From: Lepus europaeus | Taxonomy: Eukaryota > Chordata > Mammalia > Lagomorpha > Leporidae | Reading direction: 5' to 3' | NCBI RefSeq assembly: GCF_033115175.1 | Contig: NC_084842.1 | Span: forward strand, 33,935,549 to 33,999,548 | Length of the DNA: 64,000 nucleotides | In this document: piece after piece, positions 10,199 through 23,047 of the stretch | Numbering within the stretch: the first letter of the stretch is position 1 | Layout of the letters: the number at the start of each line of letters is the position of its first letter | The notes under the pieces: generated by a model | What the model was told of the DNA's origin: nothing | Databases searched by the model: none | Seen by the model: the letters and a program-made list of their open reading frames with translations, nothing else | Position numbers and translations under genes: made by a program

Positions 10199-11510
10199 TA
10201 ATTGGAGTGGCCACACAGTTACCGTAAGTCCTATAATTGAATTCTTATAAACTGTAAATGGGGTTGCTATTTCTGTTCACTCATAGTTCCTTGCAAGCAA
10301 CCAATTAATATCAAATACCAGATGTGGGGCTGTTTTAAAATCCTGTGGTCTAATTTACCACAATCTCATTGCCTACATGGAATATTTTTAATTTTTTTTG
10401 GTTGTTTGTGTCTGTTGTGTGTATTTAGTTATTTTATCCTTTTGCAAGTCATCTCCAAGTTTATGTTTTGAAAAATAAATCACATATTCAGATTCATGTT
10501 TGCTTATGGGTCATGGCATTTCTGACTTCCCTAAAACACAAACTGATGCTTGTATGTGTGTCAGAGCCAAACTGTAGTTTTGAGATGGTAGTGATTCACT
10601 GTTTGTTCTCTTTGTGTCCTTGGTGTTTCTTTTCATCTTGATGTCCATCCGTGCCAAATTAGAATTTTATCAAAACCAAAAGTATTTATGAGTCATGACC
10701 ATCACACTTAAAATCGGGTAATTTGAAGCTACTCTAGATATACAGATTAAGTAGCTAATGATATCATACGTTTTAATGGAAAAATTTCTTTCCTCCTTAA
10801 CAATAACAGCAGTGAGTCTTGCTCTGTTACAGACCAATTATGGTTTACTTAGAAAAAGCACCTTTTTGTGATGGCCACATGAGCACAGCATAGTTATATA
10901 TTACTATAATGTAATGTACAGTGACATGTATCTTGAAGAATGAAAAGTAAAATAATTTAAAATAAATGTTACTTTCTTTTGCTGTGTTTCTTTTTCAGCT
11001 TATGTTTTTCTACATATCTTACACTGAGGATAGTGCTAAGGTGACTGCCTCATGTCACACTTAGAAGGCACATGTAGGGGACCGTCAAGCTTCCTCTAGA
11101 AATCATCTGTAATTTAAATCTTGCCCTAATGTGCCATTTTTTTTCTTATAAGAGGTACTCTTTATGTTAATGTTAACTTTACTGCATCCCTGTAAAATGT
11201 TACATTGTGATCAGAGAGAGAAGGGCACACATAGCCAAATATCCTTAGATAATAGTGCTTCCTCCCATAGGGAATCTATTTGAGTTTCCAAGACTTGGAA
11301 TAATACCATTAGTATAAACACAATGTAATTTTTCGTTCAAAGGCTCAGATCAAGTGCAAAAAATTGAATGATACATTATTTATTAAGGTATCTATATGCT
11401 AAAATTAAATCTGATATTGAGATAAAGTGTATGTTATACTGTGTGCTCTGAGTATTGTGTCTAAGTATTAAAAACTTGCTTAGTGAATAAGTTAGATGTT
11501 AGTTTTTTGT
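10199..11510. other. Intronic sequence without recognised features
   Basis: Unique-looking AT-rich DNA. No exon, LTR or SINE was recognised. Confidence 0.5.
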
Positions 11511-11554
11511 CTTTTTTAAAAGATTTATTTATTTATTTGAAAGTCAGGAAGGAG

Positions 11555-11602
<48 letters not shown>

Positions 11603-11862
11603 ATCTATCTATCTGCTGGTTCACTCCTCAATTAGCTGCAACAGCCAGAGCTGCGCTGATCTGAAGCCAGGAGCCAATGGCTTCCTCCAGGTCTCCCATG
11701 TGGATTCAAGGGCCCAAGGACTTGGGCCATCTTTTGCTGCTTTCCCAGGCCATAGTAGAGAGCTGGATCGGAAGTAGAGTAGCCGGGACTCGAACCGGCG
11801 CCCATATGGGAAGCTGGCGTTGCAGGCGGCGGCTTTACTGGCTACGCCACAGCATAGGCCCC
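11511..11862 (-). mobile_element. CSINE, older type, with (GA)n and (ATCT)n expansion
   Basis: Complete reverse-strand element. The purine tract at about 11563-11599 is an expanded GA run followed by four ATCT units. The head complement (CGAACCGGCGCCCATATGGG) is well preserved. Confidence 0.93.
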
Positions 11863-14800
11863 TAGGTAATAGTTTCAATACATACCTCTATAAAATGTGG
11901 AACAATCAGTTGCCATTAATCTGAACTTTTACAACTTCCAGCTAAAGATGTGTTTAAAACTTCATTCTTTAACAAAGTATCACCAAAATATCTTAACATG
12001 GATTTTAATATATGTTATTATGGGTTTTGTTTCAACTTAATGGCACACAAATTTCTCAAGATGAATGATTTACCAGTAACACTGTAGCATACTATTCGCA
12101 GGCAAATATTTTTAAGAACAGCTCAAATTGCTTTTTATAAATTATAAAATAACTGTGACCATCACTGCCAGAAATGATTCATTGTATATACCACTTTTTG
12201 TTACAACATAAATGTTGTAACACAAAGATGTTAAAAATTTTTATTGAGACTAACTTTTTGTAGAATAACTTTAAATTTTAACTTAAATTCTTTTGGAAAA
12301 TCAAGTTCCAGATGTTCTAATGGCTTTTCATTTTGAATTATGCAAATATCTTCCTACTATACTGATTCGTAGATAATACTTTGATTTTAGGGTAGCTTTG
12401 GCCTTAATATAGTATTAGTTTAAAAAATAAAAAAATATAGTATTAGCTTCATGACTTAAAAGCTTAGTATATAATATTTATCCATAAATACAGAAATATA
12501 CATTGTATATGCATGGTTTGTGCATTTAGTGTGAAGAACCAGAGCTTTCTCCTTTATACTGATACTTGGTTTTGTTTTTTGGTTAGGGAGGAAGATGGTC
12601 ATTGACATGATGTATAAATGTGTTAAAATTTTGTCAAATGAACTCATTCCATTGCTACAAATTGAAATAAGTAAATTTTGGATGATACATCTAAGTATAT
12701 GAAGGCAGCAGGACACATTCTCAGGAAATTGAGAATGCTTAGTTCCTGTGCATGTTAGACCCAGAGGGTGTGTTGGATCAGAGCAAATGTTTTACAGCAG
12801 GGGGTTGAAGCACAGTTACAATACATCTGGGTCATATTTACTTATCACAATTTGACTTCTCTGTGTAATTAAGAGGTAAATATAATTTACAGTAGTCTTT
12901 GTAAACGTTAGCTACTCAATAAAAAAATTTGTTCTCATTGCTAGATGAGTTAACCAAATTTTTTACAGGTAGTAATTCCTACTTGATTCAACATTTGATT
13001 ATTCTATATGTAGTAGTGCTAAATAATTTGGAACTTCTGGCTTCTAACTATTGGAGAACCTTTTTTCCCCTTTTATTTAACACAATTAAGGAATAATTTT
13101 TCTCTCTGATATCATTCTTATATAGAATAGATTTCTATTGTTTGCTTTTTTCTGAAATATGCTTTTTCTTGACTTTTGGCATTGCCTTTCACACTTCCAG
13201 TTACAGTTATAAGCAAATATCAATAGAAATGTTTTGTAACTTCCAGCAGTGTTTACTACATCAAGGCTTACTGGAAAAACTTCATGGGCAAATGGAGTTA
13301 AAAGTTTATGTGAATTTGTTGTGAACTTGTTGAACCTCTCTCTTCTTTCTACCTTGAGAAAACTGCTCTTGCCACAGCTGGCTCATCAGTGTTAAAGTCA
13401 CATCACTCCCCATTCTGCTTGCATCCTACTATGTGACAATCTTTAGGTATGAAATAAAATCTGAAGAAAACAATCTGTAAGATTCCAATATATAAGGTGT
13501 TTTGTGTATTTTCATGTTATACACACACACATAGAGTTACTTCTTTGTGGGACATAATTATAGACAAGAACTTATTAGACTTGGCAAAAAATAACCAATA
13601 GTTATGTGTCCAACTACAAAAACTATGTGGTGGATTTTAAAATTCAATTAAGTTAAAATATACACTATCTAGTTATGCCAAAAAATAAGCACCAGCATAT
13701 GAGATATTAGAACAACAATGAAAGGCCTATCCATAATTTAAAACATTAAAGATAAATGCTCTGGGAACTGTAAATATTAAAACTGTGATGAAACTTTTAT
13801 AACAACACATTTAGCATATTTATTTTGGTACATACAAGGAGACAAAAAGCAAGCAAAATAAAACCTAAAAACTTGTAATAATTTCCTATTTTGCCATAAT
13901 TTTTGGACCATGCATCATACTTTCCTTAATGAAAGACAGTCATTGAGCTCTAGTCTAGTCCACTGTGGGTCAGGATCAGGAGGAGGTGATTCCACTCTGA
14001 CTTTTCATGTCCCTGCCCTTTTGCTTCAGCTGTCTTGAAAAGTTAGTCTGTTGGAGGCTTTGGCAACACCTGGGAAGTATCACAGGGCACAGATGTACTG
14101 CTTTTTCCTCCTCGCAGACTTGGGTCATGTGTTGTGCGTTATGCCTTGGCTCAGCTGAGTCCTATTTATTTTCTTAGTGTAATTCAAAGTGTTGATTAGA
14201 AATTTTAAGTTTAGTTAGGACCAAATTGTGTTTGAGGTCATTAATCTCCTGGTTAAAAAAAAAAAAAAGCAAAACAAAAACCTTGGTGCTTCCTAGCTTC
14301 CTTTGCTGTTAGTGTCACCATGGGGTAGTCCTGGCCAATAAAATATGGTAGAAAATCTAGTAGGGATTTATGGAAAGGCATGTGCTTTTCTGCTGAAGCA
14401 CTGCCTTTCTTCCTGCTCCCTTATTTTCTTTCCTAAGGGATTAAAAATGTTTTATAACTTTATAATTTAAAAGTTTACTTTTTATTTAGCAAAAGAACAC
14501 TTTTAGACATATGTACCAAGACTTTTATATTGTTAATATCAGTCTGACTTGGGATTTCTAAATTATTCTATTATGACCTTAATCTGTTGAACCTTAGAGT
14601 TAAAATCATTTGTGTCTTTATAATCCAACATTCTTTGCTTGGATTGTGGATTCTGTTAACATATTATCTTTATATTTTATGCATGCTTTAAAAGCATTGT
14701 TCAATAACTACATCTCAACATACAAAGTTTCTGTCTATTGGTATGGCCATACCCTTGTTCCTTCTGGTTATTAATTGGGAAATGGTAACTGGTGGGGGCG

Positions 14801-16328
14801 GGGGGAGGGAGGGAAGGAGGGAGAGAGAGGAGAAATTTTTATAGGATGTAGAAAGTGAGAAAGTTGGATGAGAAGTCTTAGAACTGACGAAAGAAACTGT
14901 CCAAGTAAACTATTTTCGTATGCTTCATTCAGATTAATGAATAATTGAACACCTGAACAATTCAGAACTCATGATTGATTCTAGGTCTTTCCAAAGCTGA
15001 ATTTGTCATCATAGTCACCAAGATGGGAAATTAGGAAAGAATGTTAATTTAAATTTTAAACAACTGGAAATACAATACCTGGCACATAAGCTTATCTTCT
15101 CATCTGTCAACAACTGTGTGCAGATGTCACATGAACTGTTTTAACTGCAATTATAAAACTCAGTGGAATGTTTAGAGGTGATTCAAAAATGTTATTGGCT
15201 GACTTACAGAGCACTCAAGAAATGCTCTGTCCAACACAGTTTTAAATATATATAAGCTCTTCTACATTGATTATGAGTTTCAAGTTAACATTTTGAGGAA
15301 AAATGCAACATCAAATGAGATATATAATGTTAACTTCAACTGTTCTTTTCTAATTAATTGTGTATTTATAAGCAAAACACATTTGTCTTTCATTTAGACT
15401 TTTCTTGTCAGTTGTAAAATTTTGGAGCTGGGGTCCACAGGTCAAGCTGTAGTGTATCTAAAATGATGAAAGATTTTATACTTGCCAAGCCTTCTCCTTG
15501 TGGGTTGTTTGCTTCCATTTGGAGCTATGGATTCATTATCTTTCACTCCAGGATAAAAATGTAAAAGTCCTACCACATTATTTCCCATCTGGCAGAATGT
15601 TACCGTATCTGTGAGGCAGCAATATTTGTACCATGTACTTCCTGTGCTCAAGGGCTTTGATCATATCAGCTTTTCATATGTGATCATTTGTGCTGAAGCT
15701 TGTCCTCATCTTGAAGCTAGATAAATTGATTTCCAAGATATTCTTACCTGACAGTGTAGAGGATGAAGACATATCAAGTGCTGGAAGCAACATTAAAGTA
15801 TGTGTTCTGATGTAGTTTTTCAAGACATAATCCTGGCCACAAAGTGTATTTTTTATTTAAATAATTATTTAATATGTATATAGCCTATTTAATTTTCAGG
15901 TCATATTTCTTTGTTTCTTGATTTCTTTGAATTTAAATTTTCTTTTATGTTCTATTTTACATGTTGTCCCCATTTTATATATGCAAAGGTCTTCTGTTAT
16001 CTCAAATATATACATTCAGCAAACTTCACACATAGAGACTAACAGGCATAACCAATGACAGTTGCTTGGTGACAAGAAATGTTTCACTCATTTGATTTTG
16101 TGGCTTCTGAAATTATTAAGTTCATTACATACTACTTTTTATTCTATTTAAAAACTGACACTGAAAATTAATTTTCATAATTATTGCTGAGTTTAGTAAC
16201 CAAAATATCAATTGGAATTTTTATTTGATGTGCAGTTTATTTTCTATTCAAATGATGCTGAATGCACTGCATACAGGTGAATCTTATAAACAGAGAATAG
16301 TTGCTAATCATCTATTCAGTTTTCAAAA
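11863..16328. other. 4.5-kb SINE-free intron segment
   Basis: AT-rich sequence without any CSINE, in contrast to flanking DNA. It contains a short CA run (about 13520-13531), a poly(A) at about 14255 and a G-rich tract at 14789-14832. No exon recognised. Confidence 0.5.
14789..14832 (+). other. G-rich tract with G-quadruplex motif
   Basis: Runs of G5, G6, G3, G3 and a further G3 are separated by one to a few bases, followed by a GA run. This fits the G3+N1-7 quadruplex pattern on the + (VEGFC sense) strand. Confidence 0.7.
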
Positions 16329-16337
16329 GAAATTAGG

Positions 16338-16670
16338 GGGGCCAGCACTGTGGCTCAGCGGGTTGAAGCCTGGTCTGAAGCACCGGCATCCCATATGGGC
16401 GTCGGTTCTAGTCCCGGCTGCTCCTCTTCCAATCCAGCTCTCTGCTATGACCTGGGAAAGCAGTAGAAGATGGCCCAAGTGCTTGGGCCCCTGCACCCAT
16501 GTGGGAGACCTGGAGGAAGTGCCTGGCTCCTGGCTTTGGATCGATGTAGCTCCGACCATTGCAGCCACTGGGGAGTGAACCAGTGGGTGGAAGACCTCTC
16601 TCTGTGTCTCTACCTCTCTCTCTAACTCTGTCTTTCAAATAAATAAAACAAATCTTTAAAAAAAAAAAAG
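16338..16670 (+). mobile_element. CSINE, older type
   Basis: Full element from GGCCAGCACTGTGGCTCAGC to the A tail; TSD GAAATTAGG (16329-16337 and 16671-16679). Confidence 0.94.
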
Positions 16671-17029
16671 GAAATTAGGTTGTCTTTGTGACTGGTTCCT
16701 GAAATTAACATTTTTCAGTGAATAACTCACTTTTGTGTGATCATTAAATGTATTAAGCCTAACCTCATCCTAATAACTCAACTAAAATTAAAACCAGAAT
16801 TATTGCTACTTCTCCTTGATCCATTGATATCATTATTTACCACCACTACTGTTTTTCTTTATACTTTTAAAAATCCTTGCTTTTATTTTTCTCTTTGGTT
16901 TCCTTCCCCTAAGATTTCTGCTGTGCTTCTGTACACTAATAATTTTTTATAGCTATGGCCAAACCACAAAAGCATTTCATTTAAGTCTCTGGTAATTTTA
17001 CTAACTATTTTGAATTATCAGTTGAAATG

Positions 17030-17290
17030 AGACTTGGCTGTATGTGGCAGAAATATAACTGTAGTTGGTTTAAGCAAATTGGAGTTTATTTTTCTCCAAA
17101 AAACTGAAAAGCTTCAACAGCTGGTGTGACACAGAGCTGCAACATGTCATCAGTGTCCAGGAATCCTGTGGTTTTTCACTTGATCATCTCTGTAACAGCA
17201 TGGCTTTCTTCCTTGCATATCTTCCCTGATGGGTACAACAAGGCTGACTCCTCCCAGCATTAAGTGTAATTTCAAGAAAGAATAAAGAAA
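17030..17290. repeat. Possible ancient repeat, family not assigned
   Basis: 'GGTTTAAGCAAATTGGAGTTTATTT' followed by TGTCATCAGTGTCCAGGAATCC and a CTTTCTTCC block resembles old interspersed repeats of mammals in outline, but I cannot name the family. Confidence 0.3.
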
Positions 17291-17818
17291 GGGTAAGTTG
17301 GTGCCTTAACAGTAAAGTAAAAGCTTTCTCATAAATTTGTAGTAAATTTGCTCAAGTATCTTACTGGATAGAACTACCTTTTAGCCATCTCCAGCCGCAG
17401 AAGAAGTTATATTATTATTATACACACACACATACACACATTCAAACAGTATTATAATTCACTCTGTGAAGAAGAGTAGAAAGAACTTTGGGTAGAAAAC
17501 TAGTAGTGTTTGAGTGTTTGTAACAGTGTGTCATGTGATGTCTAGATATTTTACTGCATGGCTGCTAGCAACCCTACGTGCTTTTCTTGTGTACTCACCT
17601 AAAAGATTAATGCTATTCAAGTATTGATATTTTAAATAAGATGAATATTACATAGACTTTTTGGCTTTCTGAAAGATGTTATATACAGCTGGAGGGATAA
17701 CTCCTACATGAAAAATTAATAGAGTATGAGAATTTCAATTTAACTAATTTTATTGTGCCAGTCAATGTGTGGCAGAAAGGGGGAAAACTTAGGAACTCCT
17801 CTTGAAAAATATATAAGT

Positions 17819-18117
17819 TGGGGCCTGTATTGTGGCACAGCAGGTTAAGCTGCTGCCTATGATGCTGACATCCCATGTTTCTACCTGTGCCACTTCCAGT
17901 CAGCTCCCTGAGAATGCTAGGAAGGCAGCAGAAGATGGCCAAAATAATTGGGCACCTGCCACCTACAAGGGAGACCCGAATGGAGTTTCTTTCTGGCTCC
18001 TGGCTTCTGCCTGGCCCAGCCCTGGCCAACTGATGTCATTTGGGAAGTGAACCAGGGGATGGAAGACCTCTCTCTCTCTCTCTCTTACTTTCAAATAAAA
18101 TAAATCTTTTAAAAAAA
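17819..18117 (+). mobile_element. CSINE, older diverged type
   Basis: Head GGGGCCTGTATTGTGGCACAG, diverged core and AAATAAAATAAATC tail. Approximate TSD GAAAAATATATAAG / GAAAAATATTTAGG (17804 and 18118). Confidence 0.9.
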
Positions 18118-18126
18118 GAAAAATAT

Positions 18127-19610
18127 TTAGGTAATGTGGATTTAAATAAAACATAAGATAAATAATATTAAAGTAAGTAATATTAAGCTATTTATCTTAA
18201 ACATACTAATATTGTTTTTCCTTTTACTCCACTATTTTGTGAGACTGGAATGAGAAAATTTCCAAATTTTACCTGACTACTTTTAAATGATTTCCTCCCC
18301 AATGCGTAAAGCAGAGTGTGATAAGTCTTCCTTTAGCCAGCATACTCAGTCTTCCCTTTACATTGAGCTGTGTGTTTTCTGAGACCTTACTCCTGACTTT
18401 ACCATGTGATCATAACAGAGAACTAACCGTGTGAGGGATATGGATGATTAAAATTTTCTCACATTACCCATCCGATATCATATGTGATCATTGTAGTGTG
18501 TTGTCCTTACAAGAGAAAACAATGGTTCCTTCTCCCAGGGAGAGTGTCCACAGCAGAGGTACCAAAATCTTCACGTATGTACTATGTGTGTCTCCCTGTC
18601 CCTCTTCACGTGTCTTATGTAGTCACTCACTGAGAAAGAAAAATAGAGCAAATAAGCTTGCAAAAATGTACTTATTGCATTTGTGATGTTAATAGAAACC
18701 CTCAACACAGTTGTCTATTACTTTATTATTATCTTTGATATTTTACTCTATCAATTTTATTATTCAAATTTGTAATCATACATATGTGAATCAATATGTT
18801 TTTCAGTAGAAATGTGTATAAAAGGGAACAGGAAATTGAAATGAAAAGACATTTAAAAGGGGACTGAAAACAGCTATTATTACAAGGGAATTAAACTTTA
18901 AAAATTTTCTGTAATTTAATTTCCAAAGATCATTGTCTGATACACTAGACTTTTTTCAAGGTTGTATGATTCAAGAAATCTCTGCAACTGGATAATTTGT
19001 CCTTAATGATTAGATTTTTTTTTTTTGCTTTGCCTTATGTGCATTTGTCGTATGTGCTGAAATTTTAAAGGAGTTCACATGAGAATTAGAAAATGTATTT
19101 CAGGCATTGATTCTATTTTTCTACAGATTTTAAGTCCATGTCCTTGACAGCGGTATACTTTGCATGTTTATCAGTTATTTGCACCTCCATTTGAATAAAA
19201 TATAAGAGTAGGTTGTATTCCGGCACAGGTTATGTTAAAGGCAATAGATTTCCTTGTGGGTACTTGGCCTCATTGCTCTGTGGATGGTAGTCAAGAGGTG
19301 GAGAAGGTGCTATCACGTGGAAGAACAATGATATGTAACAGGACTCAGTGTTCCCAGATGCAGTGCCATTCTCATAGCTTTTATTGAACTCTGTCTCCTG
19401 GTCCTTTTACTCCACCTCAAGAGATTATGTATTGCTGAAATAGTAGCTTAATTATTTTTCAGGGCCACTATAATAGAAATAGATAATTTCATAGTTGAGA
19501 ATACATTGGATGCTATATGTGTCCTCTGTCTAGAAGTCTGCACTGAGCCTTCATTAAGTTGTGCTTTATGAGGGAAATATGCTGTCCAGGTCCCTGGAAA
19601 TAAAACGTCC
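18127..19610. other. Intronic sequence without recognised features
   Basis: AT-rich unique-looking DNA; nothing specific seen. Confidence 0.5.
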
Positions 19611-19970
19611 TTTTTTTAAAAAGATTTATTTATTTATTTGAAAGGCAGAGCTACAGAGAATCAGAGGCAGAGGTAGAGAGAGAGAGAGAGAGAGAGAGAA
19701 CCTTCCATGGGCTGGTTCACTCCCCAAATGTCCGCAATGGCCAGAGGTGAACCAATCCTAAGACAGGAGCTATGAGCTTCTTCCAGGTCTTCCATGTCAG
19801 TGCAGGGGCCCAAGGACTTGGGTCATCTTCTACTGCTTTCCCAGGCCATAGCAGAGAGCTGGATCGGAAGAGGAGCAACCGGGATAGAATCCGGCGCCCA
19901 GACCGGGACTAGAACCCGGTGTGCCGGCGCCGCAGGTGGAGGATTAGCCTATTGAGCCGCGACACCAGCC
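19611..19970 (-). mobile_element. Mosaic CSINE: older-type body with young-type head
   Basis: The tail and body (19611 to about 19875) are older type (AAGATTTATTTATTTATTTG, GAGAGAGAG, GAGAGCTGGATCGG). The head (about 19880-19970) is young type (ACCGGGACTAGAACCCGG, GGATTAGCCTATTGAGCC). No matching TSD was found at the ends. It could be a recombinant of two insertions or a transitional subfamily. Confidence 0.9.
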
Positions 19971-20054
19971 ACAGCCTATTAAGCAATAATACAGACCATT
20001 GTCTTTAGGTAGCTACAAAGACAAGTTAGCCTGGTTTTTGCCATTATGATTTTT

Positions 20055-20384
20055 TTTTTTTTGAGAGGCAGAGTGGATAGTGAGAGAGAGAGAGACAGAG
20101 AGAAAGGTCTTCCTTTTTGCCATTGGTTCACCCTCCAATGGCCACTGCGGCCGGTGCATCTCGCCGATCCGAAGCCAGGAGCCAGGTGCTTCTCCTGGTC
20201 TCCCATGCGGGTGCAGGGCCCAAGCACCTGGGCCATCCTCCACTACACTCCCGGGCCATAGCAGAGAGCTGGCCTGGAAGAGGGGCAACCAGGATAGAAT
20301 CTGGCGCCCCAACCGGGTCTAGAACCCGGTGTGCCGGCGCTGCAAGGCAGAGGATTAGCCTGCTAAGCCACGGCGCCGGCTGCT
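20055..20384 (-). mobile_element. CSINE, young type
   Basis: Reverse-strand young-type element with a T-run at the left and an intact head complement. Perfect 12-bp TSD ATTATGATTTTT (20043-20054 and 20385-20396). Confidence 0.95.
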
Positions 20385-20894
20385 ATTATGATTTTTCTAA
20401 ATAATTTCAATTCAATGGGAAAAGAAGAATAAGATCCAGCTATAATTGGATGTTTGAATATTTAATCTAGTTAAATTTTATTTTTCAAAATTACTGCTTT
20501 TCTATGACTGATACGTCTGTCTGATACATCTGATTTATGACTCTCAGATATTTTGTAAATTGCCATTTTCATTTTTTAAAATTTTTGAGATTTTTTAAAA
20601 TTTACATTATAGTCAAGGCTCAATGTCAACTAAATAAAGAGTTCAACAAGTAAGAATATTTACATATTTACAACAGGAATACAGGCAGGAGCTATAAAGA
20701 ATAATCAAATGCTGAGGACTTTTCTCAAATGAATACATTTCTTTCAAGGTCTTGTAGGAATATGTTTTATCGATCTTTTTGTAATGTAACGAATAATATT
20801 TTCCAGGGATGCAATGTCCCAATTTTTTTCTCAGATAATTCAGCTGTGCCTTCTTCAGTCATCCTATTTGGGTTGTTATTAGAGAGCCTTAGGA

Positions 20895-20975
20895 TAGTTG
20901 AAATAGTGCTGATTTTGGAGTCAGAACTAGATGTTAATTTAGTACCTCATTTTAGAAGCTATATGACCTTAGCCC
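20895..20975 (+). repeat. MIR fragment (short)
   Basis: GATTTTGGAGTCAGAACTAG followed by CATTTTAGAAGCTATATGACC follows the MIR 5' part; the rest is lost. Confidence 0.5.
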
Positions 20976-21335
20976 CTGCAGACTCTTGTAAACTGTGTGT
21001 GTGTGGGGGGGTGGGGGTGGGATGTATACCTTATATGTTTTAAGAGAGCTCATTTTAAATCATTATTTCAATTAGCCACCAATTACTCACTAGTTTCCTC
21101 TCCAGGGACTGTTAAGTAATTAACTCCACCACTGAGTCAGATTTTTTCATCCGTATCCTTAATTGAGATTTTGTGACCAAAATGCCACAGATTTAATAAA
21201 ATTAATCTAACTATCCATGTATTAATGTAAATTTTCTACCTAAATACATGTCTATTAAGTATAAATCACAAATTGCTCTCTTCACGGTAACAATAACGTC
21301 CATGTTTCTGAAGCTAGTGCAGCATCCAAAGAAGC

Positions 21336-21640
21336 CACAGGGGATTGGTTCCAGGAACTCCTAGGATAGCTAGATCTGTGGATGCTTGAGTCCCTTATGT
21401 AAAATGGCACAGTATTTGCATATAACCAATGTACACCCTTCCATATACTTTGAATCATCTGTGGATTATTTGTAATAACTCATTTAATGGAAACAGTATG
21501 TAAATAGTTGTTATCCTGCATTGTTTACAGAATAATGGCAAGCAAAAATCTGTACATGTTAAGTACAGCTGCATTTTTTAAAATGAAAACTTCAATCCAT
21601 GGTTGGTTGAGCCTGTAAGCCTGGAAGGCCAACTGTATAC
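21336..21640 (+). repeat. MER2-like Tigger-type DNA transposon remnant
   Basis: Order of motifs matches the roughly 345-bp MER2 element (TcMar-Tigger): GGGGATTGGTTCCAGGA, TGGATGCTTGAGTCCCTTAT, TAAATAGTTGTTATCCTGC, CTGTACATGTTAAGTACAG, then CATGGTTGGTTGAG...GGCCAACTGTATAC. The left terminal repeat is degraded. Confidence 0.8.
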
Positions 21641-21761
21641 AGTTCTTAGAATACCTCTGTTCTGTGTTCTTTATGCATGATCAGTCAGTGAGGCATAAGA
21701 GGAGACAGACAGGAAAGGTACAAGAAAACAGAGTCTATTTCACTCCTAGGTCCTGGTTGGG

Positions 21762-21778
21762 GGCGGGGCGGGGGGTCA
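21762..21778 (+). other. Short G-rich run
   Basis: TTGGGGGCGGGGCGGGGGGTC has G5, G4 and G6 runs with one-base loops; splitting the G6 run would allow a quadruplex. Confidence 0.5.
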
Positions 21779-21806
21779 CCACATGTCACACAGGGTTCCA
21801 AGAGGG

Positions 21807-22035
21807 TGTCTTAGTCTGTTCAGGCTGCCATACAAAATACCTTAGATCGAATGATTTACAAACAACCCACATTAATTGTTCATAGTTCTGAGGCTGAGAA
21901 GTCCAGCACCAAGGTGCTGACAGCTCAGTGTCTAGTGAGAGCTAGTTCCTCATAGGCATTGCCTTGTTGCTGTGTCCTCATACGGTGCACGGGGCACAGG
22001 GTAAACAGACCCATTTTATATGGGCATTCACAACA
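21807..22035 (-). repeat. MaLR-type LTR fragment (antisense)
   Basis: TGTCTTAGTCTGTTCAGGCT, CAAAATACCTTAGA and TTCTGAGGCTGAGAAGTCCA are the reverse of the 3' end of MaLR LTRs. The rest is diverged and abuts a truncated CSINE. Confidence 0.75.
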
Positions 22036-22044
22036 GCTGTGATT

Positions 22045-22161
22045 TGAGAATAAACAAAAAACTGGAATTGGAAGCAAAGCTGAGCCTCAAATTCAGGCAT
22101 TCTGATGAGGTGGGTGTTTCTCAGGCAGCGTCTTGATGGCTATGCCAGATGCCAACCCCTA
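22045..22161 (-). mobile_element. Truncated CSINE (head half only)
   Basis: GGAATTGGAAGCAAAGCTGAG, ATTCTGATGAGGTGGGTG and ATGCCAGATGCCAACCCC follow the reverse-strand 5' half of an old CSINE. The body and tail are missing. Confidence 0.6.
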
Positions 22162-22404
22162 TTGTAAATTTAATAAATGTTCAAATGATACTGAAACGTG
22201 AATTTAATTTGCACATTTCTGAGAGTGAAAATAATATTTATTATAAACCCAAAGGGTTCATATTAGCATATAATTATTATACTACCGAAGAGTTAACACT
22301 TGAAAATATTTGTATTAAATATTAATTATATGTGAAAGAGAATTTATAACATGTTTTAGATATATAAAAATAAGACAAATATCACAGCACCACAGTTGAA
22401 GTTA

Positions 22405-22512
22405 AAAATAGACGGCACTCTCTCTCAGGTCCTGTCTGGAGAGATGCCCATCCGTCCTTACGGATGTCCCTTCCCTAATAAACCTTGCTATTTTACCTCC
22501 CACTTAAAAAAA
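22405..22512 (+). repeat. LTR R/U5-like or retrocopy fragment with poly(A) signal
   Basis: A short GC-richer segment holds a perfect hairpin CATCCG/CGGATG (22449-22454 and 22461-22466), then AATAAA at 22477-22482 and an A8 run at about 22506. This resembles the end of a polyadenylated transcript or an LTR R region; identity is not established. Confidence 0.35.
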
Positions 22513-22544
22513 ATAGAATATTACCAGTTCCCTTGAGTTTTATA

Positions 22545-22578
22545 TATATATATATATTTATTTATTTATTTATAAATA
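22545..22578. repeat. (TA)n/(TTTA)n simple repeat
   Basis: TATATATATATATA followed by TTTATTTATTTATTTA; low-complexity DNA. Confidence 0.85.
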
Positions 22579-22741
22579 TATTATTGAATTTTACTTGTTT
22601 TTGAACTTCATTGGAAATTAAACATTGGAACAATGTTTTTTTCAATTGGCTTTCTTCATTTATCATCAAGTCTATGATTCATCCCTATTGATATTTCTCA
22701 CAGTTCATTTTTTTTGTTCTCCCCCATTTTATTTCCTAAAA

Positions 22742-23047
22742 AATTAAAAATGCATTTATTTGCAGAGAAATAGAGAAGGGAAAGGCATATATAGAGAGAG
22801 CTCCCGTCTGCTGGTTCACTCAAATGCTCAAGTGGCTGAGGCTGGATTGGCCAGGGCAAAGTTAGGAGCTGGGAACTAAATGCAGTCCCCCATGTAGGCT
22901 GCAGGGACCAAACTACTTGAGCTATTACCATTGCATTATTAGGAGGAAGCTGAAATTGGGAACTTGAGCTAGCTATTCAACTCAGCTACTCTGATATGGG
23001 ACACAGGCTTCTTAACCAGGATCTTAACATTAGGCCAAATGCTTATT
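22742..23047 (-). mobile_element. CSINE, old diverged copy
   Basis: ATGCATTTATTTGCAGAGAAA, CGTCTGCTGGTTCACTCAAA, GGAGCTGGGAACTAAATGCAG and the head complement at its right end are recognisable despite many changes. Confidence 0.82.
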
